From assembly GCF_021083185.1 (NCBI RefSeq), contig NZ_JAIGQB010000014.1, positions 1 to 62,790 of the forward strand: DNA of 62,790 bases, written 5' to 3'. This stretch comes from Nocardioides furvisabuli (GTDB lineage: Bacteria; Actinomycetota; Actinomycetes; Propionibacteriales; Nocardioidaceae). The notes below the pieces were generated by a model. The model made no database searches. It was given only the letters and a program-made list of their open reading frames with translations, and had not been told where the DNA came from. Below are positions 7,490 through 15,150 of this stretch, piece after piece. Within the stretch, counting starts at the first letter, position 1. Every line of letters starts with the position of its first letter. The translations under genes were made by a program, and so were the position numbers.

Positions 7490-7857
7490 ACACCCACGCG
7501 CCCTACCGACGCCGTCTCGATCGCGCGCTGCCTGAGCCCATGCCGACGGCCGTACCCGAGCCTGCACCGAATGACCTCGTCCTTCATGGGGACCCCTCAC
7601 TCCCCCAGCCGGTCCAGCCATCTGGGGAGCCGGTCCGACCGACGATCACGTGGGTCCGACCCAGCGAGGTCTCCACGCTGATCGGGGCCCGATGGGCAGG
7701 CTGCGGGATCGACCTCCAGGACGAACTGACTCGACGCGCTCGACGCGTCCCAGCGGCTGCCGCAACTAAGGCAGCCAGACGCATGAACCATCCCGCTCAA
7801 GGCCAGTCGCTGCCTTCCGCGACGACGGCCACCCCACCGGAAGGACTCGGACTGTGA
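7486..7857 (+). CDS. Small proline-rich hypothetical protein of the ICE
   Basis: A 123-aa protein starting at a GTG that overlaps the prim-pol stop (GTGA). The N-terminal half is proline-rich and likely disordered. The middle contains VRPSEVSTLIGARWAGCGIDLQDELTRRARR, which looks like one or two helices. I recognise no domain. Its coupling on both sides by 4-bp overlaps shows it is really translated with the replication/partition genes. A role as an accessory to the prim-pol protein or the following 281-aa protein is possible but unsupported. Confidence 0.6.
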   Translation: MNTHAPYRRRLDRALPEPMPTAVPEPAPNDLVLHGDPSLPQPVQPSGEPVRPTITWVRPSEVSTLIGARWAGCGIDLQDELTRRARRVPAAAATKAARRMNHPAQGQSLPSATTATPPEGLGL

Positions 7858-8699
7858 ACGACCCGATCTACGCCACCGCAGAAGGACTTCGACTCCTGCT
7901 GCTCGACCTCGCTTATGCCGGACCCGGTGCATGGGAGACCGACCCCGATGCCGCCGAGCTGATGGCGTACGCCATGGACAAGTACGGCGCGCTCGCTCAC
8001 AAGTACGGGCTGGAACCCACAGACGCCGCGACGTACGCCTTCGAGATCATGAACGCCCGGGCGACCCGGCTGGCCGAGGATCCGTGGGCAGTGATCACAC
8101 ACGCGGTCCACCTGAGCCTCGTCTATGAGTCCCGGGCCCGAGGGCTGCTCTGCTCAAACCAGCAGGCGCGCCACAGCTCCGGCTTTGGCTATCACGACGC
8201 CGAACGGTTCAGTGAGCGCGACGACGAGCTTGCGAACTACCATTCAGCCTTCCAGATCGAGGACGACCTCAGCGCGATCGACGATCCGAGGCAGGAGTCC
8301 ATCGAGGACGAGCCGACGAACGCCTACTTCGCCCTCGACCAGGCGATCCAGTTCTTCGTCGAGCTGGGGTGGTCCCGACGCACTGCACGGCTCGGGTTGG
8401 AGTACATCGCCGCCCGCCTGATCCGCACCGGCACCCGCCTGAGCGCCTTCGAGTCGCTGCGGCGCGACGGGAACGGACCCGCGCTCTTGGACGTCGATCA
8501 CAAGTCCTGGCTCGCCGTCCTGCGCGGTGTGCTCGGAAATCAGCATCGCGACCGCTCTCACACCAGCGAGGGGCGCGGGATCCTGCTGCGTCTGATGTCC
8601 GGCGAGGGTCTCGACGAGCTGTTCGAGGACGGGGCACTCGCGGGCCTCATCGAGCGCGCAGCGCCCGAGTACACGTCAGCGAGCACGGGCCGTGTCTGA
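7854..8699 (+). CDS. Conserved-looking ICE protein of unknown function (281 aa)
   Basis: A soluble, mostly helical, acidic protein without recognisable motifs. It has segments such as AYAMDKYGALAHKYGLEPTD near the N-terminus and an acidic centre (EDDLSAIDDPRQESIEDE). It starts at a GTG overlapping the previous stop and its end overlaps the ParB start by 8 bp, placing it firmly in the replication/partition operon. It could be a replication initiator partner or a transfer regulator. I do not recognise a family. Confidence 0.65.
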   Translation: MNDPIYATAEGLRLLLLDLAYAGPGAWETDPDAAELMAYAMDKYGALAHKYGLEPTDAATYAFEIMNARATRLAEDPWAVITHAVHLSLVYESRARGLLCSNQQARHSSGFGYHDAERFSERDDELANYHSAFQIEDDLSAIDDPRQESIEDEPTNAYFALDQAIQFFVELGWSRRTARLGLEYIAARLIRTGTRLSAFESLRRDGNGPALLDVDHKSWLAVLRGVLGNQHRDRSHTSEGRGILLRLMSGEGLDELFEDGALAGLIERAAPEYTSASTGRV

Positions 8700-9726
8700 C
8701 AAGGGGTTCGTCGAGCTCGAGCGCCAGATCGACTCGATCGTCGTCGGTGAGCGTCACCGTCGGCATCCCGGTGACCTGACCAAGCTGACGGAATCGCTCA
8801 CCCGCGTCGGCCTTCTGCAACCGGTCACGATCACCCCGGACGGCTACCTCATCTGTGGCTACCGTCGATTGGCGGCCGCCAAGGAGCTCGGCTGGCAGAC
8901 CCTGCGCGTCTGGGTGCGCTCGGGCATCAGCGACGAGCTGACTCGGTTGCTTGCCGAGCGCGACGAGAACATCACCCATCAGCCCCTCACGTCCGACGAG
9001 GCAGCCAAGCTCTACCAGGAGCTTCTCGACCTGGTGAAGGAGGACGCGCGGCGCCGACAGGCCGCCACCCAGTACGGGGCGAAGAACGATCAAGTCGCAG
9101 GTCAGCACGGTCATGCTGAATCAGCATCACCGGGGCCAGGAGCCCTGGGATCGGCCCGTCGTCGGGCCGCAGAAATGGTGACGGGCAAGGCGTCGTACGC
9201 ACGGCTCGAGCAGATCCTGGAGATGGAACGCATCGCGGCGGACCGTTCCCAGCCCGAGACGATTCGCCAGGTGGCGACCGACGAGCTCGACTCGATCCGC
9301 AACGGCGGTCCGGTCGATCCTGGGTACCAGCGAGTCAAGGCAGCACAGCGCGTTGCCGCGCGGATGACCTCGAGCCAGGATTCGGTAGTGGACGCCCTCA
9401 CGGACGAGGCCCTGGCCGAGGCGAAGGCTGATCACAGGCGTCGAGTCCGAGAGAACCGTGCGAAGCGGGCGTCGGCGGCAGCCAGCGCCAAGCGATCCAC
9501 GCGCGCCTTCGTCCTGACTTGGGCAGAACTCGACGGCTGGTCCACGCGATACGACGTCGAGCAGGTGGCACGAGAGGTGAAGCCGGACGACTGGACGCTC
9601 TTCCTTCGCGTCGTCGACGAGACGCGCGCGTTTGTCGAGGCTGTGACACGCGCACGGGAACACGCTGCCACCTCAGACACATGCGCTACCCGACACGTTC
9701 CGAAGTTGTCCGCCGACGTCACCTGA
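8692..9726 (+). CDS. ParB/Spo0J-family protein
   Basis: A 344-aa protein with the N-terminal ParB/Srx fold (residues about 10-95), including GLLQPVTITPDGYLICGYRRLAAA, where GYRRLAAA corresponds to the nucleotide (CTP)-binding GxRR motif. A central helical region follows, with a SYARLEQILEMERIA stretch and basic helices after it. No ParA lies beside it in the element. It may maintain the excised element, act as a regulator, or mark DNA for transfer. It overlaps its upstream neighbour by 8 bp and the next gene begins inside its 3' end. Confidence 0.85.
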   Translation: MSDKGFVELERQIDSIVVGERHRRHPGDLTKLTESLTRVGLLQPVTITPDGYLICGYRRLAAAKELGWQTLRVWVRSGISDELTRLLAERDENITHQPLTSDEAAKLYQELLDLVKEDARRRQAATQYGAKNDQVAGQHGHAESASPGPGALGSARRRAAEMVTGKASYARLEQILEMERIAADRSQPETIRQVATDELDSIRNGGPVDPGYQRVKAAQRVAARMTSSQDSVVDALTDEALAEAKADHRRRVRENRAKRASAAASAKRSTRAFVLTWAELDGWSTRYDVEQVAREVKPDDWTLFLRVVDETRAFVEAVTRAREHAATSDTCATRHVPKLSADVT

Positions 9727-10361
9727 TCATCGCCGGCCTCGCGCTGGGCCTCTTGTTGGTCGCCGTCTTCATCTACTCGCTGCAGATGGGTCCCTCACCG
9801 GCGCGGCCGGGCACGACCGGGGTCGCACCCGCCACACCCAGGGCGATGACGACCAAGGCCCCCGTCTCCCCCGTCGGCGCCCTCGCCCCGTTGCGCCCGA
9901 CGAGCGACCCTGACGCGTTCGCCCGCCTCGTCGCCGACGCCATCTTCGAGTGGAACACGGCAACGCTTGTCGGGCGGGCCGAGCACGTCGAACAGCTCGT
10001 CGCCGTGGGTGACCCCACGGGTGAGTCCTCCCCCGGTCTGGTCTCTGACCTCGACAACTACCTGCCCACCGAGGAGATCTGGGCCGAGCTGGCCCAGTAC
10101 GAGACCGCGCAGTGGCTCGCCATCGAGTCGGTGGTGACACCCACGCTGTGGGACGAGGCAGAGGCCCAAGCAGGCGACGAGCTGCTTCCTGGAACCACCG
10201 CCTTTACGATCGAGGGCACGCGACACCGTTCCGGACTCTGGGAGAACCAACCCGTGGTCTCCGAGCATGAGGTTGCCTTCACGGTCTTCATCGTGTGCGC
10301 GCCGTCCTACGCTCAGTGCTACCTGCTGCGCCTCTCGAGGCTTGATGAGCCGCTGGACTGA
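9681..10361 (+). CDS. VirB8-like/NTF2-like membrane protein of the transfer apparatus
   Basis: The 226-aa protein has a short basic cytoplasmic start, one membrane segment at about residues 15-37 and an extracytoplasmic domain with alternating strands and helices (DPDAFARLVADAIFEW, then AFTVFIVCAPSYAQCYLLRL). The single-pass topology, the domain size and the position before the wall hydrolase and pilin genes fit a VirB8-like scaffold of a type IV secretion channel. ATG 9681 lies within the end of parB (46-bp overlap); no later ATG or GTG precedes the membrane segment. The VirB8 assignment rests on topology and context, not on a motif. Confidence 0.6.
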   Translation: MRYPTRSEVVRRRHLIIAGLALGLLLVAVFIYSLQMGPSPARPGTTGVAPATPRAMTTKAPVSPVGALAPLRPTSDPDAFARLVADAIFEWNTATLVGRAEHVEQLVAVGDPTGESSPGLVSDLDNYLPTEEIWAELAQYETAQWLAIESVVTPTLWDEAEAQAGDELLPGTTAFTIEGTRHRSGLWENQPVVSEHEVAFTVFIVCAPSYAQCYLLRLSRLDEPLD

Positions 10362-10363
10362 GC

Positions 10364-11443
10364 ATGGCCAAGGTTGCGCTCATCACCGTCCTAGCTCTCC
10401 TCTTCGGCCCCGCGATCCTGTTGCTGAGCCTCGGCGTGGTGCTCAACCCCGCCGCCCAGGCCTCGTGCCTGTCGGCCACCTCCTCGTCCCCGTCGACGCG
10501 CGCGCCCTCAGGCACCGAGCCAGAGACCTCACGCGTGGTCTTCCCGCTCCCGGCCGGGTCGTGGACACGCTCGAGTGGCTTCGGGATGCGGGTCCACCCG
10601 ATCACGGGCGAACGCAAGCTCCACACGGGAGTAGACCTGTCAGCCAATGCCGGCACCCACATCGTCGCCGCTGCCGACGGACGCGTGGTATCCGCCGGGC
10701 CCGCCAGCGGGTACGGACACCTCATCGTGATCGAGCACACCGTGGGTGGACAGCCGGTGGCAACCGCGTACGCCCACATGTACGCCGAGGGCATCCACGT
10801 CAGCGTGGATGACACGGTCACGGCTGGCCAGCACATCGCAGACGTCGGGTCGGACGGCTACTCGACGGGCGACCACCTGCATTTCGAGGTCCGACCTGGT
10901 GGAGTCAACGCTGCGCCCATTGACCCTGAGCCGTGGCTGAGCGCGACCGGAGCAGCCGAGATCAACGGCAGCGAGAACGCCAGCTGTGACGAGACAACGA
11001 GCGGACCCGCGACGTCTTACCCAGGGACCAACCCGAACGGCTTGGTCGATGACCCCACGACCGACGGGCTCATCACCGAGCAGACGGCCCACGTCCTCGC
11101 CCAGGTCCGGGCCGCCTTTCCTGACACGGCCTGGGCATGCTGGTCGCAGCGCCCCGGCAACGACTCCGAGCACGAGGTCGGACGGGCCTGCGACGGGACG
11201 TTCGGCAACTCGATCGGCACGGCTGCCACCGGGCCCGCCCTTGACCTCGGATGGAAGCTCACCAACTGGCTCAAGTCCAACGCCGGCAGCCTCGGCGTCG
11301 AGTACCTCATCTGGCAGGGCCGCATCTGGTCGGTGGCGCGCAGCAGTGAGGGCTGGCGTTCCTACGACGGTGGCGGGATGCACGACCCGACCAGCGTGAC
11401 CGGCGGACACTTCGACCACCTGCACTTCACGGCCGTAAGCTGA
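10364..11443 (+). CDS. Cell-wall hydrolase: M23 peptidase fused to an M15-like domain
   Basis: The 359-aa exported or membrane-anchored protein begins with a hydrophobic segment (residues 4-28). An M23 (LytM) domain at about 65-180 carries KLHTGVDL and DHLHFEV, supplying the zinc ligands. The last 120 residues form a second domain with SEHEVGRACD and a final FDHLHF, the pattern of an M15-like peptidase (ARB_07466-type C-terminal domain). Both active sites look intact. It would open peptidoglycan for the conjugation channel, the role of VirB1-like proteins. It starts 2 bp after the VirB8-like gene and precedes the pilin-like genes. Confidence 0.85.
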   Translation: MAKVALITVLALLFGPAILLLSLGVVLNPAAQASCLSATSSSPSTRAPSGTEPETSRVVFPLPAGSWTRSSGFGMRVHPITGERKLHTGVDLSANAGTHIVAAADGRVVSAGPASGYGHLIVIEHTVGGQPVATAYAHMYAEGIHVSVDDTVTAGQHIADVGSDGYSTGDHLHFEVRPGGVNAAPIDPEPWLSATGAAEINGSENASCDETTSGPATSYPGTNPNGLVDDPTTDGLITEQTAHVLAQVRAAFPDTAWACWSQRPGNDSEHEVGRACDGTFGNSIGTAATGPALDLGWKLTNWLKSNAGSLGVEYLIWQGRIWSVARSSEGWRSYDGGGMHDPTSVTGGHFDHLHFTAVS

Positions 11444-11498
11444 CTCGCGAGGCAACCACCCACTTCGCGGGCTGGACCTGGACGCACACCTTCCTGGC

Positions 11499-11789
11499 GT
11501 GAGCATCACGACAACCCTGCTTCCACTGGTAGGACCCGACTTCGGTGCCATCGGCGGAGCAGGCGACCTGCGGAAGATCGTCGGCGCATTGCTCACCTAC
11601 GGCCTCGTCATCGCCGTACTCATGGTGATCGCATGCGCAGCGACGTGGACGTTCGCGTCAGCACAGGGAAGCTGGCAGACGGCCAGCAAGGCAAAGACCG
11701 GGCTCTACGTCGCACTCGGCGGAGCCGTACTCACCGGAGGTTCACTCGCCTGGGCCAACTGGCTCCTTTCCCTCGGGGCATCTCTGTAG
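11499..11789 (+). CDS. Small two-helix membrane protein, VirB2/TrbC pilin-like (first copy)
   Basis: A 96-aa protein with two membrane helices (about residues 28-50 and 68-92) joined by a short polar loop (QGSWQTASKAKTG). This size and hairpin topology suit a VirB2/TrbC-like pilin or pore subunit. The N-terminus lacks a clear cleavable signal. It starts at a GTG without a strong ribosome site and lies between the wall hydrolase and a second protein of the same design, which suggests duplication. Confidence 0.6.
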   Translation: MSITTTLLPLVGPDFGAIGGAGDLRKIVGALLTYGLVIAVLMVIACAATWTFASAQGSWQTASKAKTGLYVALGGAVLTGGSLAWANWLLSLGASL

Positions 11790-11886
11790 CCACCTGTAGC
11801 AAGCGAGCTCCCTCCCGCGTTGCCTACGTACCGGCGTCGCGCGCGCACCTGCACTGCAAGACCCTGACCCCTGCCCAGGAGGAATC

Positions 11887-12186
11887 GTGCTCTACCGCTC
11901 CCCAGTGCTCCCGTACGACATCACCATCAGTCCCAACTCCAACGGCCTACCGGGCATCGGGCAGCTCCGAGACGTCGTCGGCGCCGCCATGACCGTCGGC
12001 CTCATCCTCGCGGTGCTGGCCCTCATCATCTCCGCGATCGTGTGGGCTCTCGGCGCGAACTCGTCCAACCCGCACCTCGCTGGGCGAGGCAAGGTCGGCG
12101 TGCTGGTGGGCCTCGGAGCCGCGATCATCACCGGCGCGTCCGTCACCCTCGTCAACTTCTTCTGGAACGTCGGCCAGTCGGTCTGA
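11887..12186 (+). CDS. Small two-helix membrane protein, VirB2/TrbC pilin-like (second copy)
   Basis: A 99-aa protein starting at GTG 11887 with a strong AGGAGGAA ribosome site. Two membrane helices (about 33-56 and 72-96) flank the loop NSSNPHLAGRGKVG. The helix-loop-helix plan, the GLxIAVLxLI-like first helix and the NW/NF-rich end parallel the protein encoded at 11499-11789. It is followed 28 bp later by the VirB6/TrbL-like gene, so the pair is probably part of the transfer channel or pilus. Confidence 0.6.
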   Translation: MLYRSPVLPYDITISPNSNGLPGIGQLRDVVGAAMTVGLILAVLALIISAIVWALGANSSNPHLAGRGKVGVLVGLGAAIITGASVTLVNFFWNVGQSV

Positions 12187-12214
12187 TCCGGGCCTGAGAC
12201 GACAGGACGACACG

Positions 12215-13564
12215 ATGGTCGACGTCTGCGACATCCCGGTGATTTCAGGTGTCTGCGACGTGGCCGGGGAAGCGGCCGGCTCCCTGGTCTCGGCTCCGTT
12301 CGACTACCTCGCGCAGTCCATGGGGAACGCAGCCGGCTGGATGTTCGAGTCAGTCTGGAGGGTCTTCGACTCGACCACCATGGTCGACGTCACCAGCAGC
12401 CAGTACACCAAGGTCTACAACATCCTGTTCGGCGTCGCGGTCTTCGTGATGCTCGGCTTCTTCATGCTCCAGGTCATCGGCGGCGTGATCCGGAGAGAAC
12501 CCGCAGCCCTGTCCAGAGCCGCCCTCGGCATGGCGAAGTCGTTCCTCGGTTCGTTCGTGGCACTCACCCTGCTCGCAACCGCCCTGGAGCTCACGGACCA
12601 GCTGAGCGTCGGCATCGTCAATGCCGCCGGGACGAACATGGAGGAGATGGGCGACCGGATCATGCTCCTCGTCGCAGGCCTCGGCGCCATCAGCCTTGCC
12701 GCACCCGGAGCGGGAGCCATCGTGACCATCTTTATCGCCGGCCTCGCCATCGGAGGCGCGGTGATCGTCTGGATCAGTCTGCTCGTCCGAAAGGCTCTGC
12801 TTCTCATCGCGATCGTCTTCGCGCCAATAGCGCTTGCAGGTGCGAGCTGGGACCACACACGAGGCTGGATCGGCCGGTGGGCGGGCTTCGTCCTCGCCCT
12901 GATCCTGTCCAAGGTCGTGCTGGTGGTGATCTTCCTGCTGGCGACCGCGCAGGTGTCCGCACCCATCGACTCCGACCTCGCATCGGCAAGCGAGCCGATC
13001 GCCGGCGTCGTGCTCATGCTCATGGCCGCGTTCGCCCCCTACCTCACCTACAAGGCGATCAGCTTCATGGGCTTCGACATGCACCACGCGATGTCGGCCG
13101 AGCAGGAGACCAAGTCGGCGATGAACCGGCCCATGCCCATCCCCCTGAACCGCCAGTCCGGGTCCACGCCCCGCAAGGTCCTCGGTGGCGGACAGCAGGG
13201 CGGGAGCACGACCACTGGTGGCGGAGGTCCCTCTCCTGCCCCAGCCGCAGCTCCTGGGTCTCCCCGGGGCGGGGCTCGAGGCGGGGCTGGAGGCGGAGGT
13301 GGAGGCGTCGGGGGCGGAGCCTCAGCAGGCGGGTTGTCGAGCGGGCGGACGGGCGGCGCGGCCGGTGGCGGCGTCGCAGCGGGACTGGCGGTCGCGAAGC
13401 AGTCCTTCTCCGCTGGCGTCAGCACCGGCCGCTCGGTGGGCGCTGCGGCTACCCAACAGACCGATGCCGCTAACCAAACACCACCCAGCGCTGCGGCACC
13501 GTCGCCACCTCACGTGGCTGACCCGATGCCCGCGTCGAGTGCCAAGAAGGGCCGAGGGCGATGA
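12215..13564 (+). CDS. VirB6/TrbL-like polytopic membrane protein
   Basis: A 449-aa protein with a short exposed N-terminus, at least six hydrophobic segments between about residues 65 and 275, and a long glycine-, serine- and alanine-rich cytoplasmic tail (about 310-449). This layout is typical of TrbL/VirB6 inner-membrane channel proteins in actinobacterial type IV systems. Sequence around the last membrane helices (MAAFAPYLTYKAISFMGFDM) resembles conserved parts of that family. The stop overlaps the start of the SCO6880-type gene (ATGA), so both are made together. Confidence 0.8.
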   Translation: MVDVCDIPVISGVCDVAGEAAGSLVSAPFDYLAQSMGNAAGWMFESVWRVFDSTTMVDVTSSQYTKVYNILFGVAVFVMLGFFMLQVIGGVIRREPAALSRAALGMAKSFLGSFVALTLLATALELTDQLSVGIVNAAGTNMEEMGDRIMLLVAGLGAISLAAPGAGAIVTIFIAGLAIGGAVIVWISLLVRKALLLIAIVFAPIALAGASWDHTRGWIGRWAGFVLALILSKVVLVVIFLLATAQVSAPIDSDLASASEPIAGVVLMLMAAFAPYLTYKAISFMGFDMHHAMSAEQETKSAMNRPMPIPLNRQSGSTPRKVLGGGQQGGSTTTGGGGPSPAPAAAPGSPRGGARGGAGGGGGGVGGGASAGGLSSGRTGGAAGGGVAAGLAVAKQSFSAGVSTGRSVGAAATQQTDAANQTPPSAAAPSPPHVADPMPASSAKKGRGR

Positions 13565-15024
13565 GTACTGGTTCGGCGGGGCGCGACTACGACCTCGCGC
13601 CGGTGAAGTTCTCCCGCCTCTCCCGACGCGGAGTCCTCCTAGGTCTCTCTGGCTCACAGCTCGTCGTGGTCGGCATGGGTGCCGTCGCCCTGGTAGCCGC
13701 GCTGTACCTGGGCGGCGGAGCCCTTCTGCTGTACGTCGCCCCGATGCTGCTCCTGTGCGCCGCCCTGGCGTGGGTCGGCATCGGTGGCCGCAAACTGGTC
13801 GAGTGGCTCCCGGTGGTGGCGCGCTGGGTATGGCGCTCGACGGGCGGCCAGCTGCTCTTCCGGCGCCGGATCGTGAGACCGCGTCCTGTGGGGACTCTGG
13901 CGCTGCCGGGCGATGCTGCGCGGTTGCGGCAGTGGCTCGACCCGGAGAGCGGAGCCGTGATGATCCACGACCCGCACCGCTCGACACTGACGGCAATCGT
14001 CAGCGTCACCCATCCGGCCTTCATCCTGCTCGACCCGATCGAGCAACAGCGTCGCGTGGCCAGCTGGGGCCGTGTCCTGGCCACCGCCTGTCGATCCGGA
14101 CGGATCGCGTCCCTGCAGGTGATGGAGCGGACCCTGCCCGACTCGGGCAGAGGTCTGGCGCAGTGGTGGTCCCAGCACGGCATGCAGGACGCCTCGTGGA
14201 CGTCCACGACGTACGCCGAACTCATCGACCGCGCCGGTCCCGCCGGTGAACGGCACGCGAGCACCGTCTCGATCTCGCTGGACATGAAAGCAGCTGGTCG
14301 TGCGATACGCGCCGCGGGCGGGGGCAACCGCGGTGCTGCCGCCGTGCTGCGCCAGGAGATGTCGACGACCACCGCTGCCCTGAGGGCTGCCGACCTCACA
14401 CCATCGGCGTGGCTCGAGCCGGGCGACCTAGCGGTGATCCTGCGTTCGGCATACGACCCCGTCGTCGCCGGAGCCCTCGAGCGCCACGGTGATCTCGGCC
14501 GTGACCTCGCCGCAGCCGGGCCAGTCGGTGTCACCGAGCAGTGGTCCAGTGTGCGCAGCGACTCAGCCCACCACTGCGTGCTGTGGGTCAGCGAGTGGCC
14601 GCGATCCTTGGTCTACCCCGGGTTCCTCGCGCCCGTGCTCCTGTCCTCGGGCGTTCGACGCACCTTCACGCTGCTCTACACCCCGATGCGCACCGATCAG
14701 GCCGCGCGCGACATCCGCAAGAAGAAGACCGAGTACGTCTCCGACGCCTCGCAACGTCAGCGGATCGGCCAGATCGAGGACGCCCAGCAGTCCGCGGAGT
14801 ACAACGACGTACTCCAGCAGGAGGCGGACCTGACCGCAGGTCACGGCATCCTGCGCACCACAGGACTGATCGCCGTCAGCGCCGCGGACCTCGACGAGCT
14901 CGAGCGCGCCGTGGCTCACCTCGAGCAGGCAGCCATCCAGGCCTCCTGCGAGACCCGTCGGCTCTGGGGCCAGCAGGCGCAGGCGTTCTCGGCAGCAGCC
15001 CTCCCGCTGTGCCGCGACGTCTGA
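13561..15024 (+). CDS. SCO6880-family conjugation protein
   Basis: The 487-aa protein has two close membrane segments near the N-terminus (about residues 32-72) and a large soluble part. The membrane pair plus the soluble region with WSQHGMQDASWTSTTYAEL and the RRTFTLLYTPMRTDQAARDIR stretch match the SCO6880 family, thought to correspond to a VirB3 plus VirB4 N-terminal module. It has no Walker A motif; the ATPase half is in the next gene. It would sit at the membrane as the platform of the transfer channel. Confidence 0.85.
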   Translation: MSTGSAGRDYDLAPVKFSRLSRRGVLLGLSGSQLVVVGMGAVALVAALYLGGGALLLYVAPMLLLCAALAWVGIGGRKLVEWLPVVARWVWRSTGGQLLFRRRIVRPRPVGTLALPGDAARLRQWLDPESGAVMIHDPHRSTLTAIVSVTHPAFILLDPIEQQRRVASWGRVLATACRSGRIASLQVMERTLPDSGRGLAQWWSQHGMQDASWTSTTYAELIDRAGPAGERHASTVSISLDMKAAGRAIRAAGGGNRGAAAVLRQEMSTTTAALRAADLTPSAWLEPGDLAVILRSAYDPVVAGALERHGDLGRDLAAAGPVGVTEQWSSVRSDSAHHCVLWVSEWPRSLVYPGFLAPVLLSSGVRRTFTLLYTPMRTDQAARDIRKKKTEYVSDASQRQRIGQIEDAQQSAEYNDVLQQEADLTAGHGILRTTGLIAVSAADLDELERAVAHLEQAAIQASCETRRLWGQQAQAFSAAALPLCRDV

Positions 15025-15102
15025 GGGTGAGGTGCGCGCGAGAGGAAAGCGACGGGCTTCCGGGCACACCTCCTTCCCGACCACATCAAGGAAGAGGCGC
15101 CG

Positions 15103-15150
15103 ATGCCCACGTTCGAGGACCTCGCGTTCGATTGGCGGCTCTCGCTGTGA
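15103..15150 (+). CDS. Possible 15-codon leader ORF coupled to the VirB4-like gene
   Basis: ATG 15103 is preceded by AAGGAAGAGG and encodes MPTFEDLAFDWRLSL; its TGA overlaps the GTG of the ATPase gene (GTGA). The ATPase start itself has no other ribosome site, so this mini-ORF could deliver ribosomes to it. It may equally be chance. Confidence 0.35.
   Translation: MPTFEDLAFDWRLSL

Noticed and set aside
13185..14249. Long alternative frame across the end of the VirB6-like gene and the start of the SCO6880-type gene
   Set aside because: It is Arg/Pro-rich with no motif and arises from the Gly-rich repeat tail; the annotated genes have membrane segments and an ATGA overlap.
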